A DNA stretch of 64,000 nt from Leptolyngbya boryana PCC 6306 (lineage in GTDB: Bacteria; Cyanobacteriota; Cyanobacteriia; Leptolyngbyales; Leptolyngbyaceae), in assembly GCF_000353285.1 (NCBI RefSeq), contig NZ_KB731325.1:73006-137005 (forward strand). The letters run 5' to 3'. Positions 1 through 8,802 of this stretch are shown piece by piece; positions within the stretch are counted from its first letter, which is position 1; every line of letters begins with the position of its first letter. The notes beneath the pieces are model-generated. The model saw only the letters and a list, made by a program, of their open reading frames with translations. It searched no databases and was not told the DNA's origin. A program made the position numbers and the translations under genes.

Positions 1-42
1 ATTTGAATTATTCACTTCTCGACTCAAGGGCGAATTTTCGCT

Positions 43-1548
43 ATGGCTAGAAGCAAGACACCATCATTTATCTTGGAACTGCCGTTAGTGGTTGATTCGC
101 AGGCGGATGCTGAATTGTTGCGTCGCTTCCAAGCTGGACGGCAACTTTACAACGGTTGCTTGACTGAAGCAATCAAACGCATGGAGGAGCTTCGCAATTC
201 AGTTGAGTATCAAGCTGCAAAACAACTTCCCCTCAAGTCAAAGCAGCGCTCAGAAGCGTTTAGCAGTGCTCGCAAACAATATCGCTTCACCGATTATGAG
301 ATGCAGGCATTTGCTACCGTAATGGGGAATCGCGCTGTTTGGATCGCCCAAAAGATTGATAGTAACTCTGTTCAAACGTTAGCGACTCGCGCCTTTAGAG
401 CGGCGGAACGAGTGTTATTTGGCAAGGCAAAGAAGGTGCGATTCAAAGTCCCAAATCGGTTCAACTCCATTGAAGGGAAGGGGAACACTCACCCTCTGAA
501 GTGGAAAAACAATCGATTACATTGGGGCAAGGGCTTTGAGTTAGAGCCAATCATCGACTGGAAAAATCCAGTTCACCAACATGGGTTGTCGAGCAAAGTG
601 AAGTACTGCCGCATCCTTAAGCGCCAACTCAACGGTAAACGTCGTTGGTTCGTTCAACTTATTCTAGAAGGGCATCCGTTCCAGAAACCCTCTAATTCTA
701 TCAGTGAGGGCATCATCGGTTTGGATCTCAACGTGAGTAACGTGGCATTTGTGGCAGATGCACAAGCAGGACTACTACCCTTTGCAAAAAATGTTCCCAC
801 CTTCGAGCAGGAGATTGCCGAGATCCAACGCCAAATGCAGCGCTCTCAGCGAGTTGCTAATCCTAACAACTATGAGCCTGACTTTGAGGTACGTCGCGGT
901 CGCAAGATAGTGAAGAAGAAAGGCAAGGTGAGAAAGGGAGCACGAAACTGGGAGCAGTCAAAGACCTACCAGAAGCTTGCTAAGAAAAAGCGCAATCTAC
1001 AACAGCGTAAAGCTGCTTACACCAAATCCCAAAATCGCAGCTTGGTGAATGAAATTTTGCGGCATGGCAAGGATATCAAAACCGAAAAGGTTTCGGTGAA
1101 GGGATGGCAGAAGCGATATGGCAAAGCGATCGCTGTAAAGTCTCCCGGATTTTTCCAGTCTGAATTGAAGCGCAAGGCTGAAAGTGCTGGCGGTTCATTC
1201 GTTATGTTTTCGACTCAAACGACGGCACTATCGCAAACGCATCTCAACGGAGACCGAATCAAGAAGTCTCTATCAGAGCGGGTACATCACGATCAAACCG
1301 GGGTAGTGATGCATCGCGATTTGTTCTCAGCGTATCTGAGTCGATTTGTCACTGACAACAGACTTGACATGCCAGTAGCGAGAGAAAGCTACGCAGGGTC
1401 GGAACCGATCCTGGTTGCCGCATGGCAAGTGTATGAATCCTCGAAACGAGTAGGCGAGTCCGAAAGTCCGCAGCGTCAGTCTCCGGCAGAGAGGATGGCA
1501 ACAAAGCTAGGAACAGTCAGCCAGGTAAAGCGGAAGCTTAGAAGCTGA
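43..1548 (+). CDS. tnpB: TnpB-family RNA-guided nuclease (IS605 OrfB group) without zinc ribbon
   Basis: A 501-residue TnpB-like protein. The C-terminal RuvC fold is recognisable: motif I 'GLDLNVSN' with D228, motif II 'KTEKVSV' with E348, and motif III 'MHRDLFSAYL' with D426, so all three catalytic acids are present. TnpB proteins are transposon-encoded RNA-guided DNA nucleases that promote retention of IS200/IS605 elements. Between motifs II and III this family normally has a four-cysteine zinc ribbon; here the aligned stretch (about residues 392-422, 'LSQTHLNG', 'HHDQTG') has no cysteine. The middle and C-terminal parts are rich in Lys and Arg. No TnpA gene is seen nearby, so the element is probably a TnpA-less relative or a remnant. 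Its 3' end overlaps a short antisense ORF. The left end may lie before the window start. Family call firm; activity unknown. Confidence 0.85.
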   Translation: MARSKTPSFILELPLVVDSQADAELLRRFQAGRQLYNGCLTEAIKRMEELRNSVEYQAAKQLPLKSKQRSEAFSSARKQYRFTDYEMQAFATVMGNRAVWIAQKIDSNSVQTLATRAFRAAERVLFGKAKKVRFKVPNRFNSIEGKGNTHPLKWKNNRLHWGKGFELEPIIDWKNPVHQHGLSSKVKYCRILKRQLNGKRRWFVQLILEGHPFQKPSNSISEGIIGLDLNVSNVAFVADAQAGLLPFAKNVPTFEQEIAEIQRQMQRSQRVANPNNYEPDFEVRRGRKIVKKKGKVRKGARNWEQSKTYQKLAKKKRNLQQRKAAYTKSQNRSLVNEILRHGKDIKTEKVSVKGWQKRYGKAIAVKSPGFFQSELKRKAESAGGSFVMFSTQTTALSQTHLNGDRIKKSLSERVHHDQTGVVMHRDLFSAYLSRFVTDNRLDMPVARESYAGSEPILVAAWQVYESSKRVGESESPQRQSPAERMATKLGTVSQVKRKLRS

Positions 1549-1708
1549 TTCCAACTCCTAGCCAGAATCTGCCTCGCTTCGGCGGGTGGAGGGGTTCAAG
1601 CCGTTCTTTCCCTTTCCGAATGATGTCTTTTGCAGATGCGTTGGAAAATTTTCCGCTGTCTGCCTGAGCTTCTGCTACGGCAAGTCGCTGTCGCAATTCT
1701 TCCAGCAT
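1538..1708 (-). CDS. Small hypothetical protein (56 aa) antisense to the tnpB 3' end
   Basis: A 56-codon ORF starting ATG at 1708 and stopping TAA at 1538, with a strong ribosome binding site (AGGAG, 7 nt spacing) just upstream. The N-terminal half is a charged, probably helical stretch ('MLEELRQRLAVAEAQ'), followed by 'DIIRKGKERLE' and a basic, proline-containing tail. This could fit a small antitoxin or DNA-binding protein, but I do not recognise a family. It overlaps the last 11 nt of tnpB on the other strand. The strong Shine-Dalgarno site is the main reason to believe it. Alternatively it is the beginning of a host gene interrupted by the TnpB element. Confidence 0.45.
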   Translation of the reverse strand: MLEELRQRLAVAEAQADSGKFSNASAKDIIRKGKERLEPLHPPKRGRFWLGVGISF

Positions 1709-1936
1709 AAGAAGTCTCCTGCCTAAAGGCTTACAGTCAGCTATCTTAGCCAGCTTATACAGAATTGAATACCGTATTCTTGGAAAGAGGCATGATTCAA
1801 TACGTGTTCACCCTGTTTTTGATAGAATGCGCCCCTTGGTCTAGATCCTCTTCCCTCAAGACCTAACGCTAGGGCTATGATTAAGAGCAAGATGGTTGAA
1901 ACCAGATTCTTCCCTTCTCTCAAAGGCGCGATCGCA

Positions 1937-2557
1937 ATGACTGCAACCTTATCAAAACTGTTTACATTTGAGGAATGGCTTGCTTATGAAGATGGCACCG
2001 ATGCCCTCTACGAGCTTGATCGTGGGGTGTTAGTTGAAATGGGACAAGCCAGAGGACGACATGGGGACATCATGGAATTCCTCAACGACCAGTTCAAAGC
2101 AGAAATTGCCAAAACCAACCTGCCTTGGATCTCTAAAATGGGTGGACAAGTTGCGGTGCGCGTTCCGCAGGTGGGAAGGCGCGATACAAGTCGGGTTCCA
2201 GACGTTGTAGTGATGGGAACTGAGCAATGGGTAGAAATGGCAGAGCGGGAAGCGGTCATTGAACTGGATGAACCCCCTCCCCCTTTGGTGGTTGAAGTAG
2301 TCAGTACAGGCACTGAGATCACTGACCACCGCAAGAAACGAGCCGAGTACAACATTTTGGGGATCGGTTGCTATATCTTGGTTGACTGGGTGAAAGTGAA
2401 CCAAAACAAGAAGCCTATGGAGCAGCGAGTCACCGTTCTTACGCTGCGTGATGGACTTTACGACGAAGCCGTTTACCGTGGAGATGAAATTGTTAATATT
2501 CCTACGTTTCCAAATCTCAAATTAACGGCAAACCAGATCATTCAGGCAAAACTGTAA
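1937..2557 (+). CDS. Uma2 family PD-(D/E)XK endonuclease
   Basis: Belongs to the Uma2 (DUF820) family, very abundant in cyanobacteria and predicted to be a restriction-endonuclease-like nuclease of unknown biological role. The opening 'FTFEEWLAYEDGTDALYELD' is characteristic. The catalytic core is visible as 'RVPDVVVMG' (about residue 87), 'PLVVEVVS' (about 118) and 'YILVDW' (about 146). I chose the ATG at 1937 because family members begin just before 'TATLSKLFTFEEW'; an upstream ATG at 1877 would add 20 residues unlike the family. The length of 206 residues is normal. It lies alone between the TnpB region and the dprA-like gene. Confidence 0.88.
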   Translation: MTATLSKLFTFEEWLAYEDGTDALYELDRGVLVEMGQARGRHGDIMEFLNDQFKAEIAKTNLPWISKMGGQVAVRVPQVGRRDTSRVPDVVVMGTEQWVEMAEREAVIELDEPPPPLVVEVVSTGTEITDHRKKRAEYNILGIGCYILVDWVKVNQNKKPMEQRVTVLTLRDGLYDEAVYRGDEIVNIPTFPNLKLTANQIIQAKL

Positions 2558-2714
2558 GGTCTGTGATTAGCGTGAAACGAACCTTTGAGGGCGTTGCTTG
2601 CAGGTGTCAAGCATCGTGCAATCGTCTCAAATTGTTTGTTATTCATCCATAAGATTACTTTTCCGCTCACGAGGATTGACATTTTGGATATGCTCAACAG
2701 CAGAAGGTTAAAAC

Positions 2715-3596
2715 ATGCTGACAGAAACGTTCAATATCGGCTTCAATGTGATTCGTCCAACTTGGGAAATTGCAGCTTATGAGTCCCTGTGGACCCGATA
2801 CTCAACTACAGTGCAAATGGCAGCTCTTTTCCAACGATACAGACATGCCTTGCCGTCACAAGTTGCCCAAGCGGAAGGATTTACGATCGCGGAGATTGAA
2901 CGAGTCAAACATGAGACGGAGCGGCTTATGCCGTTTCGGAAGTATTCTGCTTTGTTCTATGGCGATTTCGAGTACCCAACACGATTGCAGGATGCACAGT
3001 CACCCATCGAAGTACTCTACTACAGAGGCAACTTGGATCTGCTTTCCTCGCAGTCGGTGGCAGTAATTGGGTCTCGCAAAGCTACTGCGAATGGAATCGC
3101 GCGATCGCGCAAGGTTGCCCGTCTTCTCATAAAAAACGGATTCACCGTGATGTCAGGTCTCGCTGAGGGAATTGATACGGCTGCTCATCAAGAAGCGATC
3201 GCGACTGGCGGCAAAACGATCGCAGTCGTTGGCACTGCTTTGAATTGTGTATATCCACGCCAGAATACTTCTCTACACAATGAACTTGTTCGACAGCATC
3301 TGGTGGTAAGTCAAGTTCCGTTCGTTCAATATTCCCGACAGGACTATCAGCAAAATCGCGAGTTCTTCCCAGAGCGGAACAAAACAATGTCGGCGTTGAG
3401 TTTGGCAACGGTAATCGTGGAAGCGTCAGATACGAGTGGTTGCCTAATTCAAGCTCAAGCTGCGATCGCGCAAGGGCGGAAACTATTCATTCTCAAGTCT
3501 TGCTTTGAAAGCGGATTCCGGTGGACTAGGCGATTCCTAGCACTGGGCGCTATTACGATCGAAAACGGGAAAGAATTGTTGGAGCACCTACGGTGA
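2715..3596 (+). CDS. dprA: DprA/Smf-like DNA-processing protein
   Basis: A 293-residue protein with the DprA Rossmann-like domain. DprA binds incoming single-stranded DNA and loads RecA during transformation. Visible motifs are 'AVIGSRKATANG' (about residue 115), 'VMSGLAEGIDTAAHQEA' (about 143), 'VVGTALNCVYP' (about 168) and a late 'LIQAQAAIAQGRKLF'. The ATG at 2715 has a good site (AGAAGG, 7 nt spacing). The C-terminal winged-helix domain of chromosomal DprA appears to be missing. Its stop overlaps the GTG of the next gene, so the two are probably translationally coupled. A plasmid-borne DprA-like protein could act on DNA entering by conjugation, but that is inference. Confidence 0.82.
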   Translation: MLTETFNIGFNVIRPTWEIAAYESLWTRYSTTVQMAALFQRYRHALPSQVAQAEGFTIAEIERVKHETERLMPFRKYSALFYGDFEYPTRLQDAQSPIEVLYYRGNLDLLSSQSVAVIGSRKATANGIARSRKVARLLIKNGFTVMSGLAEGIDTAAHQEAIATGGKTIAVVGTALNCVYPRQNTSLHNELVRQHLVVSQVPFVQYSRQDYQQNREFFPERNKTMSALSLATVIVEASDTSGCLIQAQAAIAQGRKLFILKSCFESGFRWTRRFLALGAITIENGKELLEHLR

Positions 3597-3904
3597 TATT
3601 GGAAGTTGCTATTTTGGATGTGAAGCCGGAACTGACAGTTGAGTTTGAAACTGCTTTTGAGACCGCCTCAACTATTATTGCTTCGATGCCGGGTTATGTT
3701 TCTCATGAACTTCAGTGCTGCCTTGAAAAGCCGTCTCGTTATGTGCTGTTGGTTCGTTGGCAAACGCTGGAAGATCACATCATTGGCTTCCGCCAGTCCC
3801 CGCGGTACCAAGAATGGAGATCGCTCCTGCACCACTTCTACGATCCCTTTCCTGTGGTGGAACATTATGAGGCGATTTTCTCTAATGATTCCTCAATCGC
3901 TTGA
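3593..3904 (+). CDS. Antibiotic biosynthesis monooxygenase (ABM)-like small protein
   Basis: A 103-residue protein of the ABM/dimeric ferredoxin-like fold, seen in 'AILDVKPELTVEFETAF', 'PGYVSHELQCCLEKPSRY' and 'LLVRWQTLEDHIIGF', followed by the typical terminal strand 'PFPVVEHYEAI'. Such proteins include quinone or haem monooxygenases and signalling proteins; the substrate cannot be told here. Translation starts at a GTG whose first base is 3593, overlapping the TGA of the dprA-like gene by 4 nt, so its expression probably depends on that gene. Its last 40 bases overlap a convergent, broken minus-strand gene. Confidence 0.75.
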   Translation: MILEVAILDVKPELTVEFETAFETASTIIASMPGYVSHELQCCLEKPSRYVLLVRWQTLEDHIIGFRQSPRYQEWRSLLHHFYDPFPVVEHYEAIFSNDSSIA

Positions 3905-4438
3905 TCTCGATCAAAATGAACTTTCCACTTATTTAGAATGCGTTCTAGATTTTCAACATAGCCTAGATGCGATTCCATTTCATCAACAACATTTTTAGGA
4001 AGCTTTGCTAAAGCGAACAATAGGACATCTCTAAACTCTTCTGCGGCAGTATAGAGACTATTGACTGAATCAAGTAGATTGTCAGGCACTTCAGGGATAT
4101 CAGGCAGACTCAACGGCATTCTACCATTCACAGTGAGATATGAAACCTCAACGATTCTATTGGCATACAACGCTTCTAGCGTGATTTGTTCTGAGGCGGC
4201 TTCTCGTTGAAAGCTATCGCGTTGGGCATTGATGCCAGCCAGAACAGTACAAACTTGGTCCGCTTGCTCTGATGATACTGAAATTTCTAATTCGCTGTGG
4301 AGTCCACCTCCAATTGCTGCGGCAATTAGGCTTTCAAGTGAGGGGGCATCTTACCATCATCTGCTCAAGTGTCTGTGGGTTGTGGAGCGTAACGATTACA
4401 GAACAAATGAATTCTCGAATTGCTTCACGATTTTCCAT
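3865..4438 (-). pseudogene. Hypothetical protein gene with a single-base frameshift
   Basis: Reading from ATG 4438, preceded by AGGAG at 7 nt spacing, the first 28 codons ('MENREAIREFICSVIV...LEQMM') run into a stop. The continuation 'VDAPSLESLIAAAIGGG' and the remaining ~150 residues to the stop at 3865 lie in another frame. Removing one T from the pair at 4351-4352 joins the two parts into a continuous ~190-residue protein, consistent with the 574-nt span. The protein is acidic and largely helical; I do not recognise it. The strong ribosome binding site shows that this was a real gene. Whether it is a true mutation or a sequencing error cannot be decided from the sequence. Confidence 0.6.
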
Positions 4439-4553
4439 TTCAGTACTCCTGCCAGCAGAATTTTTGGCGTAATCATAGCGCAGTGTTTAGTTGTTATGTA
4501 CTATATTATTGTTTTTGATGTTTCCGAGGCTACTCTCGACCACAATGTTGAAA

Positions 4554-4880
4554 TCAATTACTGAAATGTATGCAGACGAATACTATGCCCCAATTCCAAA
4601 ATCCTTTTTGCTTGTCTTGGGCATCAATTCGCGATCGTACTTCATCAGCTTGCCCGACATACAGAATTGGTAGATCATCTGCCTCATCCTGTCGGTAGCC
4701 CACCAGAATCTAGACCCCTGTGCGATCGAATTCGATACGAGTGCGAGTGTCTTACCACTTCTCACGCGGAAATACGATCCCTAACCTTGTCCAGTTCATA
4801 CGATCAATGATTCGCACGCCCTCTGGATCTCCGTCAGGAACAAAAAATTGGATGGTGAAGGGATTCGACCATAGACTCTG
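4554..4880 (-). pseudogene. GIY-YIG nuclease-like gene remnant
   Basis: The minus-strand frame reads 'FTIQFFVPDGDPEGVRIID', then 'LGIVFPREKW', a TAA stop, 'DRTGV', a TAG stop, and 'ILVGYRQDEADDLPILYVGQ' up to a TGA at 4554. This matches my recollection of cyanobacterial GIY-YIG proteins, which have an N-terminal 'Q-FLPDG-P' module followed by 'GVYILVG...YVGQ'. The amber codon replaces the tyrosine of the GIY motif, and a second stop lies 15 codons before it. The C-terminal half of the family is missing. This is a dead fragment between the plasmid replication gene and the broken gene at 3865-4438. Assignment is by motif recall only. Confidence 0.6.
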
Positions 4881-4959
4881 GGGAGTGGAAGTGATAATTG
4901 ATACTCCACTGTACCTGAATTTCCTTCTGCCGCTTTGCGAAAGCGATCTCTGACCCCAC

Positions 4960-7900
4960 CTAGCCTGTTGCTTGATACAACAGTGGGTAGGCTTCAACAT
5001 TACGAATAATCTGCATGATCGCGGGAGGCAATTTCGGCAAAATCCTTGCCTTCACCGATTCCCGCATTCCCCGCCAAAGGATCGCGATGACTTCCTCGCC
5101 ATACTCCTGTGCGTCTTCGAGCAGTTCGCATTCCGGTTCGGGTGCGTCGTCTACATCTGGATCACCCGTATCATTAATTAATTCCTCACAGAGGGGCGAT
5201 CCAGCGTCTCGCCAGTGTTTGCGACGTTCTAAAATTGCCTCAACCTTTTGCCAGTGTTCTGAGTTGAGCGAGTAAACTTTGAGCTTCTCACCTTCATGTC
5301 CTGCCACCGATCTACTCCAACGAAATGTTGCTTTTAGACAAAGCTGTAGGAGAAGTTCATGAACGATTTGAGTATCGGATATTGTGGCATTGATGCTGAA
5401 GTGAAGCGCAATTTTCACCTCATGGTGAGCCTCTCTCGCCTTTTGCGCGATCTCGCTGAGGTCGTATTTTGTCCATTCCGCACCTTGAATGATGCGATCG
5501 ACAAATTTAGTGATGCCAAGCTCTTCTCGCAAGGCTCGCCGCAATTCAATTTGATTGAGATCCCATGCACACAGGGACTTCCCCCAAACTGCTTGCTGTT
5601 CCAAACTTTTGACACTGCGGTTTTGGGCAAGTGAGGGTTCAAGCTGCACTTCGAGTGAAGTAATCTCAACTCGGCGCTTGCCGTCTTGATCCCACAGCAC
5701 ATCTTCGGGAGTCACGGTTTCCAATCCATAAAACTCTTTGAGATGGAACTTACTCATTGCCTGTTGATGCTCTGGAGAAATTCGCTCGTTGGATTGTGCT
5801 CCTGGTTGGTGATCTAAGCTCATTTCCTGAATGGCTTTGATCTCAGCAAAGCTCAGATCCTGAGCATGAGAAATCGCGATCGCAGATTGTTCACGCTGCT
5901 CTTTGCGCGTTTCTTTGAATAAGGTTTGAACCGCTAAGTTCGTTGTCGCTGAACAGACGGTTACAGCATTGCCTTCTCGCCGCAGCCGAACATAGAGCGC
6001 ATCGCGAAGCTGATACATCGCAGCGTTTTGATTGGCACTCAGTTCACAAAATAGATTGAGGTGGGGATCATCGTCCCAGGAATAGCGATCGATAAACAGT
6101 GCGGTGTCTTCGCGCAGATTGGAGCGGATCAGTCGCACCATTGCTGAGGTCGAATGAAACAGGTGCTTTTTCACCTCTCGCCGATGCGTAGCGCGACTCA
6201 CCTTCGAGAAGTTACTGCCGATGCGGGTGCACCAAACGGTACGAGGAACAGGCTCTCGCACTCGGCTTAGGGCTTGAGATAAATCGGCATCAGTTCCGGC
6301 AACTCCAGTAAAAATGCCATACACTTCGCGAATCACCCCCTGAATTTCGATGCTGACCCCGGTTGCCATCGAGGGCGAGCTAATGATGACATCAAATATG
6401 CCTTGCGTCAGAACGCGATCCGGCTGCTCGATAAACTCCCGCTCGATCTGTCCCCCACTGGTTTCGGAGTTGATGACCAATACCCGTTTCTCAGGAAACG
6501 TGCGATCAAGAATTTGGGCGATCGCCTGACTCGTTGCTTTACTATCGGTAGCAACAAAGATCGTTTGTCCAGTTGGCAGATCAGAGATCGCATCGATCAG
6601 CTTCTGAGTCACGGCTGTGCGATCGGGGGCTTCGATAAGCGTCACTGGAAAACCATCAGGCTGATAGTCATTGCGAACAATAAAAGGTGGGGTACTATCA
6701 CCACGCAAATCCTGGAGATAATTGAGGACAGCATCGTTCAAGTCTGCATCGGCGACGAATACCCGTTTTGCTACCTTTAGCAGTTCTCGAAATCGTGCCA
6801 GTAGCGCAGGGCGCTTCCCGTCTTTGGCACAGGTGCTTGATGTGAGCAAATGACGAACGACTTGAATGCATTCATCGATGATTAGGTCGCAGTCTTGAAA
6901 CTGTTCTGGATCGATTGCGAGCAGGGAATCTACGCAAAACCCAACGCGTAGTGTGTAGCCTGTTCCGGTAATAAATGATCCATTCACCTTATCGAGATCG
7001 CCGCGCCAATCTAAGCCCACACGGTTTGCGAGATTTCTGCCGAGTGCAATCCGAAACGTGGCGGATAGAACTTTGGGACTTGTTTCAACGAGCGATCGCA
7101 GCAGTTTTGTTTTTCCACTTCCTTTCGGCGACACGAATGCCACAATCCCTGCTTGTGGGAATGTGGCTTGACTCAGACTCGATAAATCTGGGGCATTCAC
7201 TGATCGCGCAACCGGCGATTGAAGTGGATGAAATAAATTATGTTCCAACTTCCAGTGACAGAGCTTGAGCGCATCGGTATAAGCCGTTTCTAACGCTTTA
7301 ATGCCCTCTGCAACGATCAGATCGTCGATTCCTTTTGCCCCTTTCCAGGTCATTACAGAGACGTGACTCTGAGTTGCTTCTAGTAGATTGCCGTATCGAA
7401 TCAGCGCACACCCAACCCGCTGTCGCGTTTGAGGACTTTCATCTTGGTCAAACGCTAGGAAATGTGGTCGTCCCACCTGACAAAAGCGAATGACATCCGA
7501 GATTAAAGCGCGGCTTCCGTCGAACAAACGACGATATCCCCCATTCACGCCATATAGTGAAATTGCAATATGGCCTTGGGTAAGGAGAGCCAGCGCTTTT
7601 TTAGCGCCTTCAGTCCAAATAATCGGCAGATTAGGTCGAGCTTCTAACCACGTCCAGAATGATCCCTCCTGTGGAATTTCAACGTGATATCTTGCGGAGA
7701 TGCGATCGCGAATTGATGCTGGAATCGTTGGCAAGAAAGCACGGGAACCATTCCCGATCGGCGTTTCATATTTCCGAGGTTTACCTTTCTCGCGATCAAA
7801 ACACGGTGTTTCTAGTTTGGCTTGCCAGATGGTGCCGTCTTCGTTTGTGAACAGGGCTGCCATTTGATGGGGGCGAGCTTCGTTGCCAAACCGCTTATAG

Positions 7901-8166
7901 ACCCAGTTCAAGGCATCGGCGATCGGAGATTCGACATCCCCACCTAAACTGACCTGGATGTCAGACACAACCTTGATGGTGCTTTCAAATAGCTCTGGTG
8001 CGATCGCAGAGCCGTCTAAACATTCGCGTCGAAATACGTCGGCAAAAGAAGACTCGAATTGGGTGTCTTCTTGGGATGGCAGCACATTTGACCGAAGCGA
8101 TGTCAAAATGCCTGCATCAAAGGAATGCTCCTGCGATTGCCGAGCATCCTCATTGAAAGATGTCAT
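4960..8166 (-). CDS. cyRepA1: Plasmid replication protein, CyRepA1-like (DUF3854 + SF-type helicase)
   Basis: A 1068-residue protein matching the architecture of the CyRepA1 family, which drives replication of cyanobacterial plasmids. An N-terminal DUF3854 (primase/toprim-like) region shows 'IIWTEGAKKALALLTQGH' near residues 183-200. A helicase-like ATPase follows, with Walker A 'SPKGSGKTKLL' (about 347-357), Walker B 'DLIIDECIQVV' (about 426-436) and an arginine-rich motif 'QALSRVREPVPRTVW' (about 633-647). The C-terminal ~350 residues have no recognised motif. The ATG at 8166 has a clear site (GGGAG, 8 nt spacing). Upstream lies a long non-coding region with iteron-like repeats, as expected of an initiator next to its origin. 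Autoregulation through those repeats is plausible but not shown. Confidence 0.88.
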   Translation of the reverse strand: MTSFNEDARQSQEHSFDAGILTSLRSNVLPSQEDTQFESSFADVFRRECLDGSAIAPELFESTIKVVSDIQVSLGGDVESPIADALNWVYKRFGNEARPHQMAALFTNEDGTIWQAKLETPCFDREKGKPRKYETPIGNGSRAFLPTIPASIRDRISARYHVEIPQEGSFWTWLEARPNLPIIWTEGAKKALALLTQGHIAISLYGVNGGYRRLFDGSRALISDVIRFCQVGRPHFLAFDQDESPQTRQRVGCALIRYGNLLEATQSHVSVMTWKGAKGIDDLIVAEGIKALETAYTDALKLCHWKLEHNLFHPLQSPVARSVNAPDLSSLSQATFPQAGIVAFVSPKGSGKTKLLRSLVETSPKVLSATFRIALGRNLANRVGLDWRGDLDKVNGSFITGTGYTLRVGFCVDSLLAIDPEQFQDCDLIIDECIQVVRHLLTSSTCAKDGKRPALLARFRELLKVAKRVFVADADLNDAVLNYLQDLRGDSTPPFIVRNDYQPDGFPVTLIEAPDRTAVTQKLIDAISDLPTGQTIFVATDSKATSQAIAQILDRTFPEKRVLVINSETSGGQIEREFIEQPDRVLTQGIFDVIISSPSMATGVSIEIQGVIREVYGIFTGVAGTDADLSQALSRVREPVPRTVWCTRIGSNFSKVSRATHRREVKKHLFHSTSAMVRLIRSNLREDTALFIDRYSWDDDPHLNLFCELSANQNAAMYQLRDALYVRLRREGNAVTVCSATTNLAVQTLFKETRKEQREQSAIAISHAQDLSFAEIKAIQEMSLDHQPGAQSNERISPEHQQAMSKFHLKEFYGLETVTPEDVLWDQDGKRRVEITSLEVQLEPSLAQNRSVKSLEQQAVWGKSLCAWDLNQIELRRALREELGITKFVDRIIQGAEWTKYDLSEIAQKAREAHHEVKIALHFSINATISDTQIVHELLLQLCLKATFRWSRSVAGHEGEKLKVYSLNSEHWQKVEAILERRKHWRDAGSPLCEELINDTGDPDVDDAPEPECELLEDAQEYGEEVIAILWRGMRESVKARILPKLPPAIMQIIRNVEAYPLLYQATG

Positions 8167-8465
8167 TTTATTGCTCCCGATGAATTAAGGTTCGGGAGAT
8201 TCAAAGCGCGACTTTTCACCCTTTGAATCCCTTTCTGAAGTGCATGAAAGGGATACCAAGCGTGTCTCAACGAATTGGATCAGAAAAAATGCGCGTTCTA
8301 TCTCAACTTGTATTCCAGTGAAATCCCAAAAAACATCTCGATCGATATTGCGCTCATCTTTCGATATGACATAATAGAGACACGAAGTAACTACGGTCAC
8401 TTCTAACAATGCTCCACGAGTGTCCAATTCGTCGCAGTTAGAGTGCCCGTCAAGGTATCCTGTAC

Positions 8466-8491
8466 CTTCTCTCCGATTGGAGAAGTTTTAT
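8466..8491 (+). terminator. Terminator-like hairpin upstream of the replication gene
   Basis: CTTCTCTCC-GATT-GGAGAAG (one bulged T) followed by TTTTATT on the plus strand. It points away from the replication gene and would end a plus-strand transcript complementary to that gene's 5' leader. That is the position of a counter-transcribed copy-number RNA, but no plus-strand promoter was identified with certainty. Confidence 0.45.
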
Positions 8492-8802
8492 TAGATTAAG
8501 CTCAGCCCTACTGCCGCAAACAGTCGGGGTTTTGCTTTTTAAATAGTCCTCCTTTGTTAATTCAAAAGAACGCCTGTCCTATTGCGCTCGATCCTACCTT
8601 AGATCAAAAGATCTGCAACCGAAGGTCGTGGGATCATTAAACACCCTGTTTTTGCCCAGAATGAGCGAGTCAACAATGGAATACGAAAACTCCCTTAGAG
8701 TTGTCAATTGTTGCTGAACCTGCTTTGTTGTAAGGGTTTTGCAACTGCGATTGTTGTCAGATCCTAGTCTCTAAAATTCAGTAGTACTTTTTTTCGTGTC
8801 GC

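Noticed and set aside
43-1548. Cas12k or a CRISPR-associated transposon
   Set aside because: The RuvC acids are intact and length is TnpB-like; no TnsB, TnsC, TniQ or repeat array is present; the IstA/IstB pairs belong to IS21.
1741-1923. Minus-strand ORF of 60 codons upstream of Uma2
   Set aside because: No ribosome binding site, no family resemblance, overlaps the Uma2 leader.
4229-4564. Plus-strand ORF of 111 codons
   Set aside because: Antisense of the frameshifted minus-strand gene, which has a strong ribosome binding site.
8185-8427. Minus-strand ORF of 80 codons before cyRepA1
   Set aside because: TTG start without ribosome binding site, in the leader of the replication gene.
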